Source of the DNA: Mesodorylaimus sp. YZB2_4
Lineage: Eukaryota; Nematoda; Enoplea; Dorylaimida; Dorylaimidae
Reading direction: 5' to 3'
Length of the DNA stretch: 64,000 nucleotides
Assembly: GCA_030248295.1 (NCBI GenBank)
Contig: JASANH010000419.1
Coordinates: 124,001-188,000 of the forward strand
A model generated the notes under the pieces. It was not told where the DNA came from. It saw only the letters and a program-made list of their open reading frames with translations, and made no database searches. This document shows, piece by piece, positions 10,505 to 21,201 of the stretch (its first letter is position 1; the number at the start of each line of letters is the position of its first letter). The translations under genes were made by a program, and so were the position numbers.

Positions 10505-11035
10505 AAACATCTGGTTTGAATTGTGATAAAGGCCTCGTTAGGTGCATGAAGTAAGTGCGCAGGTGCATTGAGAAGTGTCCATCCCGAAAAGCTTGGCCTG
10601 CTAGCCGCTGACATTGCTAACAAGTAAGACGAAGACAAAAACAGCAAATTGCGGTAACCTTGGCGAATGCCAAAATGGCAGGGATATATACTTTGTATTC
10701 GATCGTTTAATGTGTCAGAGTGTTAGTATTAGCCGGTGCGTGCGAAAATCACCAAGCAGAAACAGCTAGTTGAAAGCACGTCCATCAATCCTCGCTTAAG
10801 CCTGCTTCACGACTATCTGCCCTTGACACGCCGCCAAGCAAGTTGAACAAGTGAGCAACGCGAAAAGTTCTAAATACAGCAGCTTTTTAGAAATTACCTA
10901 ATTGTACTCTGTACGCGTTGCAAATGGGGAAAAAACTAATCGCAGAAGGGTACATTGCTTCGCAAGTGCTTCGATGATGCCATCACTTTCAAATTATCCA
11001 GATCACCTTCGTGCTCACCAGAATTGCTCTATAGT
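10505..11035. repeat. inner inverted repeat flanking receptor, right arm, copy 2
   Basis: Equivalent of 1240-1768. Immediately outside it, about 420 bp (11036-11455) separate the repeat from the TATA-containing block at 11460, which directly abuts the repeat on the other side of the gene. Those 420 bp therefore look like a later insertion into one repeat. Confidence 0.8.
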
Positions 11036-11544
11036 CCATTAATTTTTGGGACTATATCAGGCAATACGATTGCGCAACCGCACTCGTAAGTTTAAGCTAT
11101 CACGGCAAATTTCTACCAAGTCTCGCCATGATCTTGTCCAAAGCCAAATTTCCCGGCAAGCATCTATAAAGAAGAGTTTTATGCTTATTCCTTTCAGTTT
11201 ATCGGCACGAAGTCTTAGCATGATTGAATCTTGCCAAATTCTTTGGCATGAGAATGTATAGAGAAACGTATGAAAGAAATAAATCATCACTTGTGTCGAA
11301 ACCAAACTTATGAGAGCGTTAGGGTGAAATGTAGCATGAACCCATGTTTTCTTGCCAAGCTTTGTCCAAATTCATGCTTGTTCTCATGTCAAGATCTTGC
11401 AACTTTCCAGCCAAGATATTAAGCAGGCGCTTGCCAAGAAAACCAAGTTTGGCAATGCGGGTATGGCTATAAAAACGCTTCGCTATTTTATCGTTGTTAC
11501 ATCTGATAAAAAGTTAGCATTTTTTTAGTACCAGGATTTGCGTT

Positions 11545-11904
11545 GATTTTGGCGCTTTGCATGCAGTGATGAAGAAGGATTCACACCCCATGCCAAGGGT
11601 TGATGAAGCGCTCGATGCTCTGGGTGGTGCACAGTATCTCACGACTTGGGATCTGCAGAGGGGGTATTGGCAAGTGCCGTTAAGCCCAGAGTCTCATGAC
11701 TTGACACCGTTTCCGGCGCCTGGCGGTCAGTACGAATTTACAGTAATTCTTTTTGGATTGGTGGATGCGGGCGCGACTTGTCAAAGATTGTTTGGAGTTG
11801 TTTTGTCAGGATTGCAGCGGCACGAGTGTCTCATTTACATCGATGACATTCTCATCTTCTGTGGGACCTTTGATGAGCATTTGGTTCACATTCGGCACGT
11901 GTTT
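11545..11904 (+). pseudogene. truncated Ty3/Gypsy reverse transcriptase
   Basis: Right-arm version of the RT at the window start, from HAVMKKDSHPMPRVDEALD through YIDDILIF to HIRHVF. Homology to the left copy then stops abruptly and a non-homologous tail runs to a stop at 12001. It marks the outer breakpoint of the inverted duplication. Confidence 0.85.
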
Positions 11905-12910
11905 GGAGCAAGAAAAAGTCAAAATGTATCAAAATGTCAAAACGTTTCACATGAACCGATCTGCTCCGAAATATTTCCTATCCGATCTGGCCGTGACTCT
12001 TAAGTTGACATACAACTGTAACCAGAAAAACTGCATTTAAAACTGTACACCGGATTTGTTTTGGGCCTTACGGTTCGAGTGTTCCAATGAGGTGCAGTTT
12101 GCTTCCAGATTCAACAAGCAGAATGATACAGTCTGCCTGTCTCTCTTTATACTCGGAGTTGCAGTCTTATATACTGTAACAACGTTAGCTGATCGTGAGC
12201 TGTGGTGGTGAGGACGTCATCCTGTCCATCGAGGCAGGCTCGGCCGTCGCCTACCTCCGCCCCCAGCCTTGTGCTGTGGAGAGGCGGGCGACATGTAAAG
12301 GCCCGTTCAGACTTTGGTGTGTTTGTGTGATTGTGGAAGTGGGGAGGTGTGGCTGTGAAAGTTTTTTGCTTCCCGCTAGAAGCAGACATCGCCCAGTGTG
12401 GTTGGGGTTGGGGAAGTGTGGTTGTGACAACACGGCAGTCTGGGAGAGCGAAATCACGAAAACTTGGTGTGGTGGGGAAAGCACTTCCACAACTGGTGTG
12501 ATTGTTGTGGTGTGTTTCGTGCAGAGATTTCGCAGATCTCTGAAGTAACCACACCCGGCTTGTTTCCAAGATCCATCGGAGGGAAAATTTTTGCAGGGAA
12601 AACGATTTATGTAGAAGAAAATGTGCTCTTTCAGAATATCGTAATGATTTTCGCTGAAATTGCCGATATGATTAATTATTTTGCTCCGAGCGAAGACACT
12701 GTCGCTGGTGCGTTTTCCGGAGTGCATAGATAGACCTACGCCTGATTTCAAAATCTTGATAGATTGGACCATTCGCGTAGATACTGTAGCTTTGGCGACA
12801 GATCAAGCATTTTTCAGATACGCTAATTTTTTTGCAGGATTTGAGTTTTTGTCGGTTTAAAAATTTGGTGGCTCTGACTTTTCTTTCATCTATTCCAACG
12901 AAATGCAAGC

Positions 12911-13347
12911 ATGCCCCGACAAATGGACGATTGGGTCGTGGCATTGATGGAATCGGTGCGATCTAAACGGGCTTTATGGGTGCACGCCGACCCGGGTCTC
13001 AAGGATAAAGAGTTTGTTGCTAATCTATGGAAGCAAGTGACTACGGATATTTTGCGGGAGTGTGGAGTGGAAAAGACTTGTGAGTTCTGGTGGTGCATTT
13101 TTCGTAACCACAGACATACCATTTTCAGCGGAGGCAGTGGCGACACGTTGGAAGAACGTGGTCCGTGAGTATCCTCGATCTTTGATCCGTGATCCGTGAG
13201 TATCCGTGGTCCGTGTAGTAATGTCACTCGCTTTTAGGCAAGATGACGGCTGAGAAGTTGTGCAGAATGACTCCAGAGAACTTCAAAATCGCTCGTCGCG
13301 GTCTTAACGAGCTGTTCATAACTTGGGAGGATTCCGAGTTTTGTTGA
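12911..13347 (+). CDS. Harbinger-associated MADF-domain protein, 3 exons
   Basis: Reading through two introns (13080-13128, GTGAGT...TTTCAG, 49 nt; 13165-13237, GTGAGT...TTTTAG, 73 nt) gives a 104-aa protein from exons 12911-13079, 13129-13164 and 13238-13347. Exon 1 has the MADF-like ALWVHADPGLKDKEFVANLWKQV. The first junction restores ATRWKNVVR, matching the conserved W-K-N-x-R core of MADF domains, which strongly supports the splicing. In PIF/Harbinger elements such proteins bind DNA and help import the transposase. The protein ends shortly after the domain. It is apparently intact although its partner transposase is broken. Confidence 0.75.
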
Positions 13348-13445
13348 TGTTTGTTGATGTATATGAAATTACGAGATGCTATTTGAGGGCTCAAAGTTTT
13401 CTTGTTAGCAACATTGGACCAAATTTAACTCGAAATAAACGGCGC

Positions 13446-14074
13446 CTAACGCAGTTCAATAAAATTGCAGTCCCGTCCATATCTTGTGCCACGATTCAGG
13501 TTGTCATCTTTTAACACCGACCAAATCGCTGAGCAGGTCTCATGAATTATTTCCGCAGCAGTCGACAAACCAAACCGGTAACTGGATGCCATGCTTCTCA
13601 TGCTATCGCCAGCAGCCAAGAATCTATAACAAATTACGGCAGATGCTGCTGTACTATAGTGATGACAGCACCTAAACTCAATCATCTATGGGCCTTTGCA
13701 TCAGATCATCCATATAGCATAGCTACACCATCGCCACAAAATCTGAACCAATCTGATGGCACGTACCGTAGGGTGAATGCAAGACGCTCCCTCGCAGAAA
13801 TTGGAATTCGATGGGTCACATTTTTTGAAATGATCGGTGCAACACGACCCAATAAATCATCGAACCTTGGTGCGGTCATTCGAAAATACTGAAAGTGATC
13901 ATCAGCCAACTGACGCATCGGAAGAACTGACGTAAAATATTCTCCAACATGAGGTCTGTTACGATTGATTTGACGGATATAAGTGCGGTCGTGCTGCCTT
14001 CTTTGTCTAAGAGTCATTGCCAATTCAATTACTTCATCCTCGTCGTCAGAATTAAAAATTTCCAACTCCGCCAT
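13446..14074 (-). pseudogene. HARBI1-like transposase, catalytic half missing
   Basis: Exon 1 (14074-13767) starts MAELEIFNSDDEDE and has YIRQINRNRPHVGEYF, RMTAPRFDDLL and PISARERLAF. A 143-nt intron (13766-13624, GTACGT...TTATAG) restores TLRFLAAGDSMRSMASSYRFG, the usual helix-turn-helix region before the catalytic domain. The frame ends at 13446 after AIWSVLKDDNL with no DDE residues, and nothing resembling them follows before the MADF gene, which converges from the other side. The 161-aa product would keep DNA-binding but not catalysis. A domesticated or repressor role is possible but unsupported. Confidence 0.8.
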
Positions 14075-14429
14075 GAGAAGAAAATATTTCCGCCCCTTTC
14101 TCGTTTCAAACTGACCTTTAAATTCAATAAAATTGATAATTCGCTCCGCGAGGGACTCAAATATTTGATTTCGAATAAAAGTTCTAAAAAGAATTCAATT
14201 TAATTTGATCGAAAATCGAATTTTGACGAGATCGGATCGACAAAAAAGAGCGAAGTCTGCAGAGAACAAGCGGCCAACGCGCACATCACGTGACTTTCAT
14301 CTTTCACACTTCCACAACCACAACTCTCCTAGAAACCCACCACACAAACACAAACACACCTGGAGTTTGAACAGACTTCTCGCACTTCCACAATCACACA
14401 AACACACCGAAGTCTGAACGGGCACCTGA

Positions 14430-14930
14430 TTAGACGGATGGCTTGTCCACAGGGCCTTTGCGGAAATTTTTGAAAAAAATCAATTTTAAGGTAATGTCGA
14501 TGTAAAAATCAAGCTTTTTTGCCCAGCCAAAATCAAAGTCGGAGTCAAAAAAATTTTGGATCCCTCGTTAATCTCATTGTCAAAGCCGAAAATTTTTTGA
14601 GGCTTGCGTCAAAGTCAAAGTCAAAATGAAAATCCGACGTCATTCGCAACACTAGTGAGTTCTCAGGGGCTTCGGGATGTAGTATGAGGACTTACAGCCT
14701 GTGACAAAAAATACACGCACACCACTATTCTCGATGACAGTCAACCACCAGTCTCCCTAGCGTAGCACGCACACGCCTCACCAGAAGCATGCAGCATTAC
14801 TGTACCCTATCACTCAAATACTCGCAGACACTTCAGCACAACTCATCACAGATGGTAGTCGTGGATGGCATTTGCATGTGACATGGGGAGAGGTGTCTCT
14901 GATTGGTAGCATAACCCGAAACCCTTGAGC
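14430..14930. other. gene-free stretch
   Basis: Simple TCAAAGTCAAAG-type repeats at about 14530-14625; otherwise no coding or RNA signal recognised. Confidence 0.5.
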
Positions 14931-14934
14931 GGCT

Positions 14935-15355
14935 TGGTGCAACCGGTCACCATTCGTCCCTGTGCTGCTTGGTATCTAGTGGCTGGGCAAGTCCCGGGTT
15001 CAATTCCCAGTGATGGATTTCGGTTTGCGAACCATAAACCCTCGCCGACCTCGCATGGCTGGCCGTGGATGAACCAGCCGGTACCGTAGAGGTGCTTCGA
15101 CTTAACAGACGGACGCCAAACGAGCGGACAGTGTCAGCTGCCGAACACCACGAGGGCTCACAGCCCATCCACCATCGTCTTAGGAAGTCGGTGTGCGGCC
15201 CATTGTGCCCGCGTGTTGGGAGGTGCTCCTAGTGGAGACCCCGCAAACAGGGCCGCCGTTGTGTACGCTGTTCCCCGCAAAGCCTTGCTTATAAGGATTG
15301 ACTGATAGCCAGCTATACGCAAAACAGGCTCCGGCCCAAAAAAATTCAATTACTT
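14935..15355 (+). repeat. tRNA-derived SINE
   Basis: Has a good B box (GGGTTCAATTCCC), a body shared with 6850-7100 (GATTTCGGTTTGCGAACCAT and CCCATCCACCATCGTCTTAGG), and the tail TTGACTGATAGCCAGCTATACGC, which is also found decayed at 2205-2240, 39190-39270 and 53885-53920. This is the longest and best preserved copy in the window. Confidence 0.65.
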
Positions 15356-16190
15356 CCAGAAAAGTCTGTTATGACAGACTCAAAACCTTTAGACCAGTGC
15401 ACACAGTGGATAACCAGGGCTTATGATGGCTGGTCTACTCGACCACTGAAAAACGCAACCATGATCGATTAGGAAACACTTTCAAGCAGAGGCTGCTCTT
15501 TATGTTTCTTCATGAATATCAGCAGCATGACTGATCGTGAGCAGCGAGCAGAGGGTCATTGAAAGATCCAGCTCGTGGTCTACGTAGTGGGCTAGGAGTG
15601 TCTGCCTCTCGGGTTCGGGCTCGGTGTGCACTACTGGCGAGTGTTCGACTCCCATCTTGGTAAATCATTTTGTTCATTTCTCCATATCGTACCATTTACT
15701 TCCTCCGGCAATGTACACGCGGTACCAGGCGACGGGCGAGTACATTTCCAAAGAAAATAGGCGTACAGATACAGTATATCCCGCTACATTGCTGATGCGG
15801 TAAAACATGAGCATGAATATACTGTAAAGTTGGAAGAAGGGGAGAAAAGATTGTTGGAAGTGTCTCTCGAGGCTTAGGCATCACAGAAAGCCATACCACT
15901 TCACTCGCAGCGCAAGAGCTTTAGCATAGTCAGGTTGCTCGTGTGGAATACCACATTTGGTATCCTTTAGGGAGCCGGAACAGCAGCAGTACACAGCACA
16001 CAAGCATGTTGGATTTGATGCTGACATCGACAAGCATCTGTGTGCGAGTGATTACACACTATGCGCAGCATGCCAGGCCCTTTCTTCGTGTGGCTGAGTT
16101 GACCAGCCATCCTAAGCCCTGGTTATCCACTGTGTGCATGGGCTGGTCTATAAGTTTTGATTATGTCATAACAGACTTTTTGGAAATAAT
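15355..16190. repeat. foldback element with inverted ends of about 85 bp
   Basis: AAAGTCTGTTATGACA...CACACAGTGGATAACCAGGGCTTATGATGGCTGGTC at 15360-15436 is mirrored at 16107-16185. The interior holds a tRNA-like segment (15590-15655) and no recognisable gene. The outermost part of the end repeats again at 16385-16415 as a further inverted half-copy, so the element family is locally clustered. Confidence 0.7.
15585..15660 (+). repeat. tRNA-like SINE head
   Basis: GTGGGCTAGGAGTGTCTGCCTCTC (A-box-like) and GAGTGTTCGACTCCC (B-box-like) resemble the better copy at 31308-31385. The arms do not form a full cloverleaf, so this is treated as a repeat, not a tRNA gene. Confidence 0.45.
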
Positions 16191-16689
16191 AAGACTGTTG
16201 TTTCGTCTTCGTTACAAACTACTTCGGACCGAAACACCGCATGTCTTTGCATAGATGGATCAACAGAGAAAATTGGGTGACCACCATTCACCATCGTCCA
16301 AACATCTGAAAAACAAAAGCCTCCAACCAAACGTGGAACCCCGCGCCTGAGATTACTCGTAAAGTCCACCTAACACAATGGTTATTTTATTATTTCCAAA
16401 ATAGTCTGTCATCTTCATCTAAACCTCTGAAAAGCATGAACCTCAAACGGAACCTGCAGCCGCGCGCCTGAGATTACTGTAACCCCCCGCCTGAGAGTTC
16501 AAAAAGTCCATAGCCTAAGCACATTTAAATTAAACCTGTACAATGCCATACTTAACATTTACGACATAACATCTCCTGAAACCAATGCACGTGTTTAAAC
16601 GTTTGTGCAACGCGTTAATACCGGTTAAAAAGATGGATCACTCACACTCCTCAAAAACGCTTCAGCTGATTTCAGTTCCTCATCACTCA

Positions 16690-16870
16690 AAAATCTTTCC
16701 TCCCCCCCCCCCCCCATAAACTTTTTTTGGGTTTTTCAAATAGGTAGTAATCGCTGGGTGCCAGGTCTGGATTGAATGGTGAATGAGTAATTTGTTTGAA
16801 TCCCCATTCGATAGCAGCCTGAGCAATTTCTTGCAGGGGCTCTAGTGGGATGTGTGGCAGTGTAAATTAA
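16690..16870 (-). pseudogene. mariner transposase C-terminal relic
   Basis: The minus strand reads EWGFKQITHSPFNPDLAPSDYYLF, in two pieces matching the mariner signature around the third catalytic aspartate (D34D; usual form HPPYSPDLAPSDYHLF). A 14-nt C tract interrupts the sequence right after it. No other transposase motif or terminal repeat was found. Confidence 0.75.
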
Positions 16871-16945
16871 AAATTTCACTGCTGCAGCTCATGCGGAAGA
16901 TACTCAGGCTACGAACTTTTTTAACTCCCTCCGTATGTATAGACA
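16860..16945. repeat. dispersed repeat, copy 1
   Basis: Shares CTGCTGCAGCTCATGCG, TTCAGGCTAC-like and AACTCCCT blocks with 23635-23720 in the same orientation. It is adjacent to the mariner relic here but not there. Confidence 0.5.
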
Positions 16946-17079
16946 CCAGGAAAAACCATTACTTTTTTTATGCGCCTATCATATCCGATAGCTTATCCCC
17001 TACTTGGAAACACAATCCAAGATGACCCTCGTTTTCTTTGTTCACAGTACCGTGCCTCTGCCACGCAATAAAAAACAAA

Positions 17080-17165
17080 AACCAAAAGTTCACGGTAGAT
17101 AGGGAGTCAAACCGGGTACCTCGTGGTTTCAAAACTAACTTTCTACCAACCGAACTATACTACAG
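17080..17165 (-). repeat. tRNA-like sequence, probably SINE-derived
   Basis: The minus strand has TAGTTCGGTTGGTAGA (A-box-like) and CCGGTTTGACTCCC (B-box-like) at tRNA spacing. Anticodon and acceptor arms do not pair well, so it is not called a functional tRNA. Confidence 0.4.
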
Positions 17166-17254
17166 AACTGGCTTCAGGCCAAGTGGCCTCTTCTGCGTCA
17201 TGCCCGAATGCCCTAGCAGCGGGAGGAGACACTCAATTCAAAACGAAATATTTG

Positions 17255-17715
17255 CAATAATCGATAACTCAAGAACGGATTAACGAAAAAGTTTGTTTTT
17301 CTGCAAGCTTTGCACGATAGGCCAGGTCTGCTATCGTGTCAAGTTTTATCGAAATCCGTCCAGTAGCTGACAAGCGACGGATGAAAAAGGCCAAAAAAGG
17401 GACTATTTTTGGGAATGATTTTTCAGAAATTGATGCTTTCAAAACATGAATATCAAAAGGCAGATTCCGAAAGCTCAAGCTTTCAGAAAAACTAACATTT
17501 ACAACTGTACGACCTCTGGTTGTTGCTCTAGGCTGATGTTGTCTCCTCCTTCTCCTTCTCCTCGACTTCTCCCCCCTGAACAAGAAATTGCGTATTCTGG
17601 AACTCGACGACGGCTAAAAATGAATTTTGATAAAAATTGGCACGATTGTAGACCCGGCCTATTCTGCAACGTGTGCGAAAAATCAAAAATTTTTATCCAT
17701 CCATTCTGGAGTTAT
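17255..17715. repeat. degenerate inverted repeat pair
   Basis: About 110 bp at 17255-17365 (ATAACTCAAGAACGGAT...AGGCCAGGTCTGCTATCGTG) are mirrored, at roughly 70 percent by eye, by 17600-17715. Probably the ends of an old foldback element. Confidence 0.5.
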
Positions 17716-17719
17716 TAGC

Positions 17720-18045
17720 CGGCGAAAATCGTCCTTTAGCATTGTGCGCCTGGTTGGGTGGTCTAAGCAGATGGGCTTAGTATATAACAGTTGTTTGCCA
17801 TAATCTAGCTCTTGCCACAAAGTTTATTCGCTTACTAAAACTTTGTACCAGCTGTTATTTTCTGAGTCTAAAGGTTCGATTGTTCTATTGCAAGGAAATT
17901 TTTAAATATTGACAGCTATAGCAGGCATGTACAAGGCTATAATACGTAAAAAAGAATCGTCACGCATAACTTCTCTATGCAGAAATCACATCAATCACAT
18001 GCGGTGGCAGTTCTTTGTGGGATGATTGGGTCAGCACTGGATCAT
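17720..18045. other. gene-free stretch
   Basis: 3' flank of the minus-strand PLPPR-like gene; no further feature recognised. Confidence 0.4.
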
Positions 18046-18049
18046 ATGC

Positions 18050-20657
18050 TTAATAGTTTATGCCCGCATTAATTTGTCCATGTTGATTGGGTGGGCTGAT
18101 CGTACGCTGGAAGGATTCCGTGGTGGTGGTCACTTCGTACGTGCGCTGGGTGTCCCTAGCGCGATGTCTCAATTGTGGAGGCGGCGCCATGCCTGGACTT
18201 TCTTCTTCCGCAGCGTAAACGCTACAAGGACATTTGAAATTTGAATTTACCGCCAAAAAAGTTTGAAAGTTAGGCATACCTGTAAGTCGGTTCCTTAGCT
18301 TGTACACGCGGCAGACGGAACCATGAGAAAAAAGGAGAAATTCTTTCTTCTGGTGGAGGCTTCTCGACCTCCACGTGATAAAATTCTTGGAAGCAAAGCA
18401 CATTGTGACACTAAAATCAAGCCTCATTTAATGACCAGCCAATGGATAATGTTGTATAGCTTACCAAATAAATGGCAGTCAATCCTCCAATCACCCAGGC
18501 CCACCAAATGTCGCGCCAATGGTTCCAATATCCGAGTATTCTCGAGAAGCTAGCGATCAAGGCCATGCCCAGGAAACCGAATATTAGGAACGGTCGCAGC
18601 AAGGGCGCACCACGAAGGCTGATCATGTAATGGATATAGCACTGAAAAACCTGTTCATGGCTAATTTGTCATCGAAGACCGATGTTGTAACTTACGGATG
18701 TGAAAATGGCTGCAAACGAGGACAGTCCCGCGTACAGAGACGGGAAAGTCAGCCTAAAACAGGGGGTTCAATCACAGGAATCCAATATTCGGTTCAATCT
18801 TACGAGGCATTACGAATTCCATTTTCATTTCGTGAGTTGGCGCAAGCGAGTTGACGCGGTGTCGGAGAACGCTCGAAAGTTGGCGTACAGGCAGACAGTG
18901 TCACATTGCAGACGGAGAGGAAATGTGGTCTTTGATAACCAGTGATCAGTTTTATCGAATCGATAAATATGCATACGATCAAGGCGCCGAACATGAACAC
19001 GCCTGAAAAACGATGGCCGAAGATTATAATCTGGTCAGAATAAAATGCAAAAAAATTTGGAAATACACGTGAATTATTGAGCCTAAGGCAGATTTGAATG
19101 TTTTGCATAATGCGGCAGATTGAATCAGAATTTTTCATTTTTAAAGGATAAGCTTAACATTGCGTAACCTAAGACCAACTGCAGGCTCTCTCGAAAATCG
19201 TCTCTCTATGGATCTGGCAAACGGGAGCATCGCCCGTCAAGGTGATGTTTCAGCCATGGGCTAGGTGGGTAGATTTGGTTGTCTGGCATGATTGCTCACT
19301 CTCTGTACCACGGCCCTATACTCGGGCGCCTTCTAGGGGTTTCGGACTGTGTTTGTTCATGGATGGTACTTACTGACAAAACGGAAAAGGCGACGAGTGA
19401 ACAAATGCACTTTGCATTCGCGACAATTGGCGTACACTGTTTTTCGTGGTTTTGTTGAGAACAGCCAAAACATTATTTCTCCAATGAAAATCTGAAAAAG
19501 CATCACTTCTACGGTATAAGAACTCAAAATATTTTGCTGCACCAAATAAAACATTTTCCAGCAAGAAAGTGGTTACTCGCCACCTCAATTCTGGGTCAGT
19601 CACACATTCTCACATAGTCTCTTCAGGCTCTCCAGACCTGCGGGTCATAAGTTCCTGTCGGTGGGCCCACTTTGCTAACAGGTGGCGGGGGCACAAACCC
19701 GATGATGGGAAACACTTTACTGTGAAGGTAAACCTAGTGAAGTACAGGGCTCATACAGTATGAAGCAGGTTTTTCATACCCATTCATAAAGCAGCTTGTC
19801 AGCAGGTTTTGTTAACGATGAAAAATCTCTGTTTGTTTTTTCGAGTTTTCCTATTGATAAAAGAAACACTAGCTAGACAAGCTGATTATAACAGAATGCT
19901 CGTCATTTTTTTCTGGCTGACTGTGCATCTCAAGTTAGATCCATTAATTTTGCGTAATGTTCCTCTTAATCTTTAGCAGTCACTGCGCGTGCGCTGCTCC
20001 CAGGCTTGAAGAATGTTCAACTAACCCTGGAAATATCCTGTACGCCATGCAAAAGAAGCTAGAAATTCCTAAAAGAGTGGGGGCAGTGACTTACCACAAC
20101 CGGAGGTACGATGAACGAGACGCAGTAGAGCACGTTTTCGGACACAAAGATATTCCATTCACTGTATGGCAGCCAAGGGTACAGCAGTTCTTGATCACGG
20201 CAGTGAAACGCGCGCTGATGATACGGAAACACATCAGTGAACCTGAAATGTGCGAGCGGATGGCTAAACTGATTTTTGAGTCGATAAGCACAGGAGAAAT
20301 AGTAGAATAATTTTTTTCTGGTGGGCCGACCACAGATTTGCTAGCGCATTTTTTGGGTTTGTGGCATCTTGAAAACTGTAATTTCAGTCAGAAAAAATGC
20401 CACAATAAAAAGCGCGGGCCTGTCTGCTCTACCTGCAGTGCCACAACAAAATATATGACCAACCTTAAATAATAGAACAAGGCCCACAAACAAGCCAATC
20501 CAATAATTTCCAAGACGAATATGGGGATAATAAAGTAATTAATCCTCCTGTATGGTCTGGGTGCTGGTGGCGGTGGCCCACCATATTGACTGGCCGAGAA
20601 CACTTCGCTTTGCGCTCGACTCGGGGCAGCAGACATTCTCTGAAACAGCCAAGACAT
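18050..20657 (-). CDS. phospholipid phosphatase-related (PLPPR/LPP-like) membrane protein
   Basis: Exons supported by frame and splice sites: first exon from ATG 20657 to about 20410 (TM1), 19536-19374, 19002-18804, 18753-18696, 18641-18465, 18410-18280 and 18221-18050. The exon for the loop after TM1 was not resolved. Motif C1 is present as KLITGYQRP followed by HFLSVC. C3 is present as SRILGYWNHWRDI. Motif C2, normally PSGH, reads FPSLYAGLSSF, so its catalytic His is missing. Together with the RRLFRF...FGALI and PHFLSVC context this resembles PLPPR (plasticity-related) proteins, which are thought to be catalytically weak or inactive, more than true lipid phosphatases. The cytosolic tail is Pro/Thr-rich. 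Introns are 51-200 nt except the first. Confidence 0.85.
19957..20310 (+). CDS. uncharacterised ORF nested in intron of the PLPPR-like gene
   Basis: 117-codon ORF opposite to the host gene, between its first exon and the exon at 19536. The product starts with a short hydrophobic stretch (MFLLIFSSHCACA), then a hydrophilic, charged body with DERDAVEHVFGHKDIPFTVW and CERMAKLIFESISTGEIVE. Length and composition look coding, but no family was recognised. The TTTAG at 19972-19976 could instead be an acceptor, making this a terminal exon of a spliced gene. Confidence 0.4.
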   Translation: MFLLIFSSHCACAAPRLEECSTNPGNILYAMQKKLEIPKRVGAVTYHNRRYDERDAVEHVFGHKDIPFTVWQPRVQQFLITAVKRALMIRKHISEPEMCERMAKLIFESISTGEIVE

Positions 20658-20929
20658 CTTTCTTAGTGACCAGGCCCATGCAAACTGTCTCTCAATTTTG
20701 AATGGCACAATAGCTCAACGAGTTTGAGAAAAATCACAAGCAAACAAAGCACTCCTACTTCGAATCGAAAATACATGACGCCCAATGTATGACTAGTCTT
20801 AGGCTGGACTACAACAATCCGAAGGCGGCATTAATCTACACAATTCTAACGAGGATCACAGCAAGCTTGCAAACCAAACAGGCTTAATATTTATTTTTTG
20901 ACTGAATCATTTGCCGCGGCAGACTTGGC

Positions 20930-21201
20930 GAGTCAATACTGAGAGTAAAAATGTCGAGAAACGAAAATCGCGCCCCTCCGAAAAAGGGGCGGCAATTGGG
21001 GCGAGAGCAAATGCGCGCTTGTTGTTGGAAAATATTGCGCATTATTATGGAGACAGATGTCGTGACCAAATTGAAGAAAGCAAAATAAAACGAGAGCAGG
21101 TGACACGAAACGCCGATTTGGCATTTTGCGCTTCGTACAGTGATGCAAGCGAACACCTGGAAGAACAGACCACAAAAGACAAAACGGCTTTGAAAGTGTA
21201 G
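20930..21201 (+). CDS. possible exon, uncharacterised helical protein
   Basis: Open frame of about 90 codons with no in-frame ATG, preceded by GCGGCAG that could be an acceptor at about 20930. The sequence is charged and helix-like (LLLENIAHYYGDRCRDQIEESK, shortened here). A separate 45-codon ATG frame at 20951 overlaps it. Either could be real; no family recognised. Confidence 0.25.

Larger units (their letters stand above)
7284..11904. repeat. right arm of 4.6-kb inverted duplication
   Basis: Reverse-complement partner of 557-5132. It keeps the receptor gene on the plus strand and the RT fragment on the plus strand, cut at 11904 where homology to the left arm stops in mid-domain. Beyond 11904 the sequence is unrelated to the left flank, so the duplication breakpoint lies within the retrotransposon fragment. 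This arm has about 230 bp (11306-11530) that the left arm lacks, including a copy of the TATA-containing sequence also seen near 4640 and 7765. Confidence 0.93.
12301..14423. mobile_element. PIF/Harbinger DNA transposon with 41-bp TIRs
   Basis: The left end (12301-12341, starting GCCCGTTCAGACTTTGGTG) and right end (14383-14423) are inverted repeats of 41 bp with one mismatch. Inside are two genes in the two-gene layout known for the superfamily: a MADF/Myb-like protein on the plus strand and a HARBI1-like transposase on the minus strand. A 3-bp target duplication could not be recognised with confidence. The transposase lacks its catalytic half, so this copy should be non-autonomous. Confidence 0.9.

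Noticed and set aside
557-11904. Palindrome as an amplification chimera or simple assembly error
   Set aside because: The arms carry substitutions and several indels, including one of about 230 bp, which a fresh artefact would not show; collapsed haplotypes remain possible.
12251-12772. 173-codon minus-strand frame at the left end of the Harbinger element
   Set aside because: It runs across the terminal inverted repeat and has low-complexity Thr/Pro/His content caused by the repeat; not a protein.
17080-17165. tRNA on the minus strand
   Set aside because: Only the box motifs fit; anticodon and T stems fail to pair.
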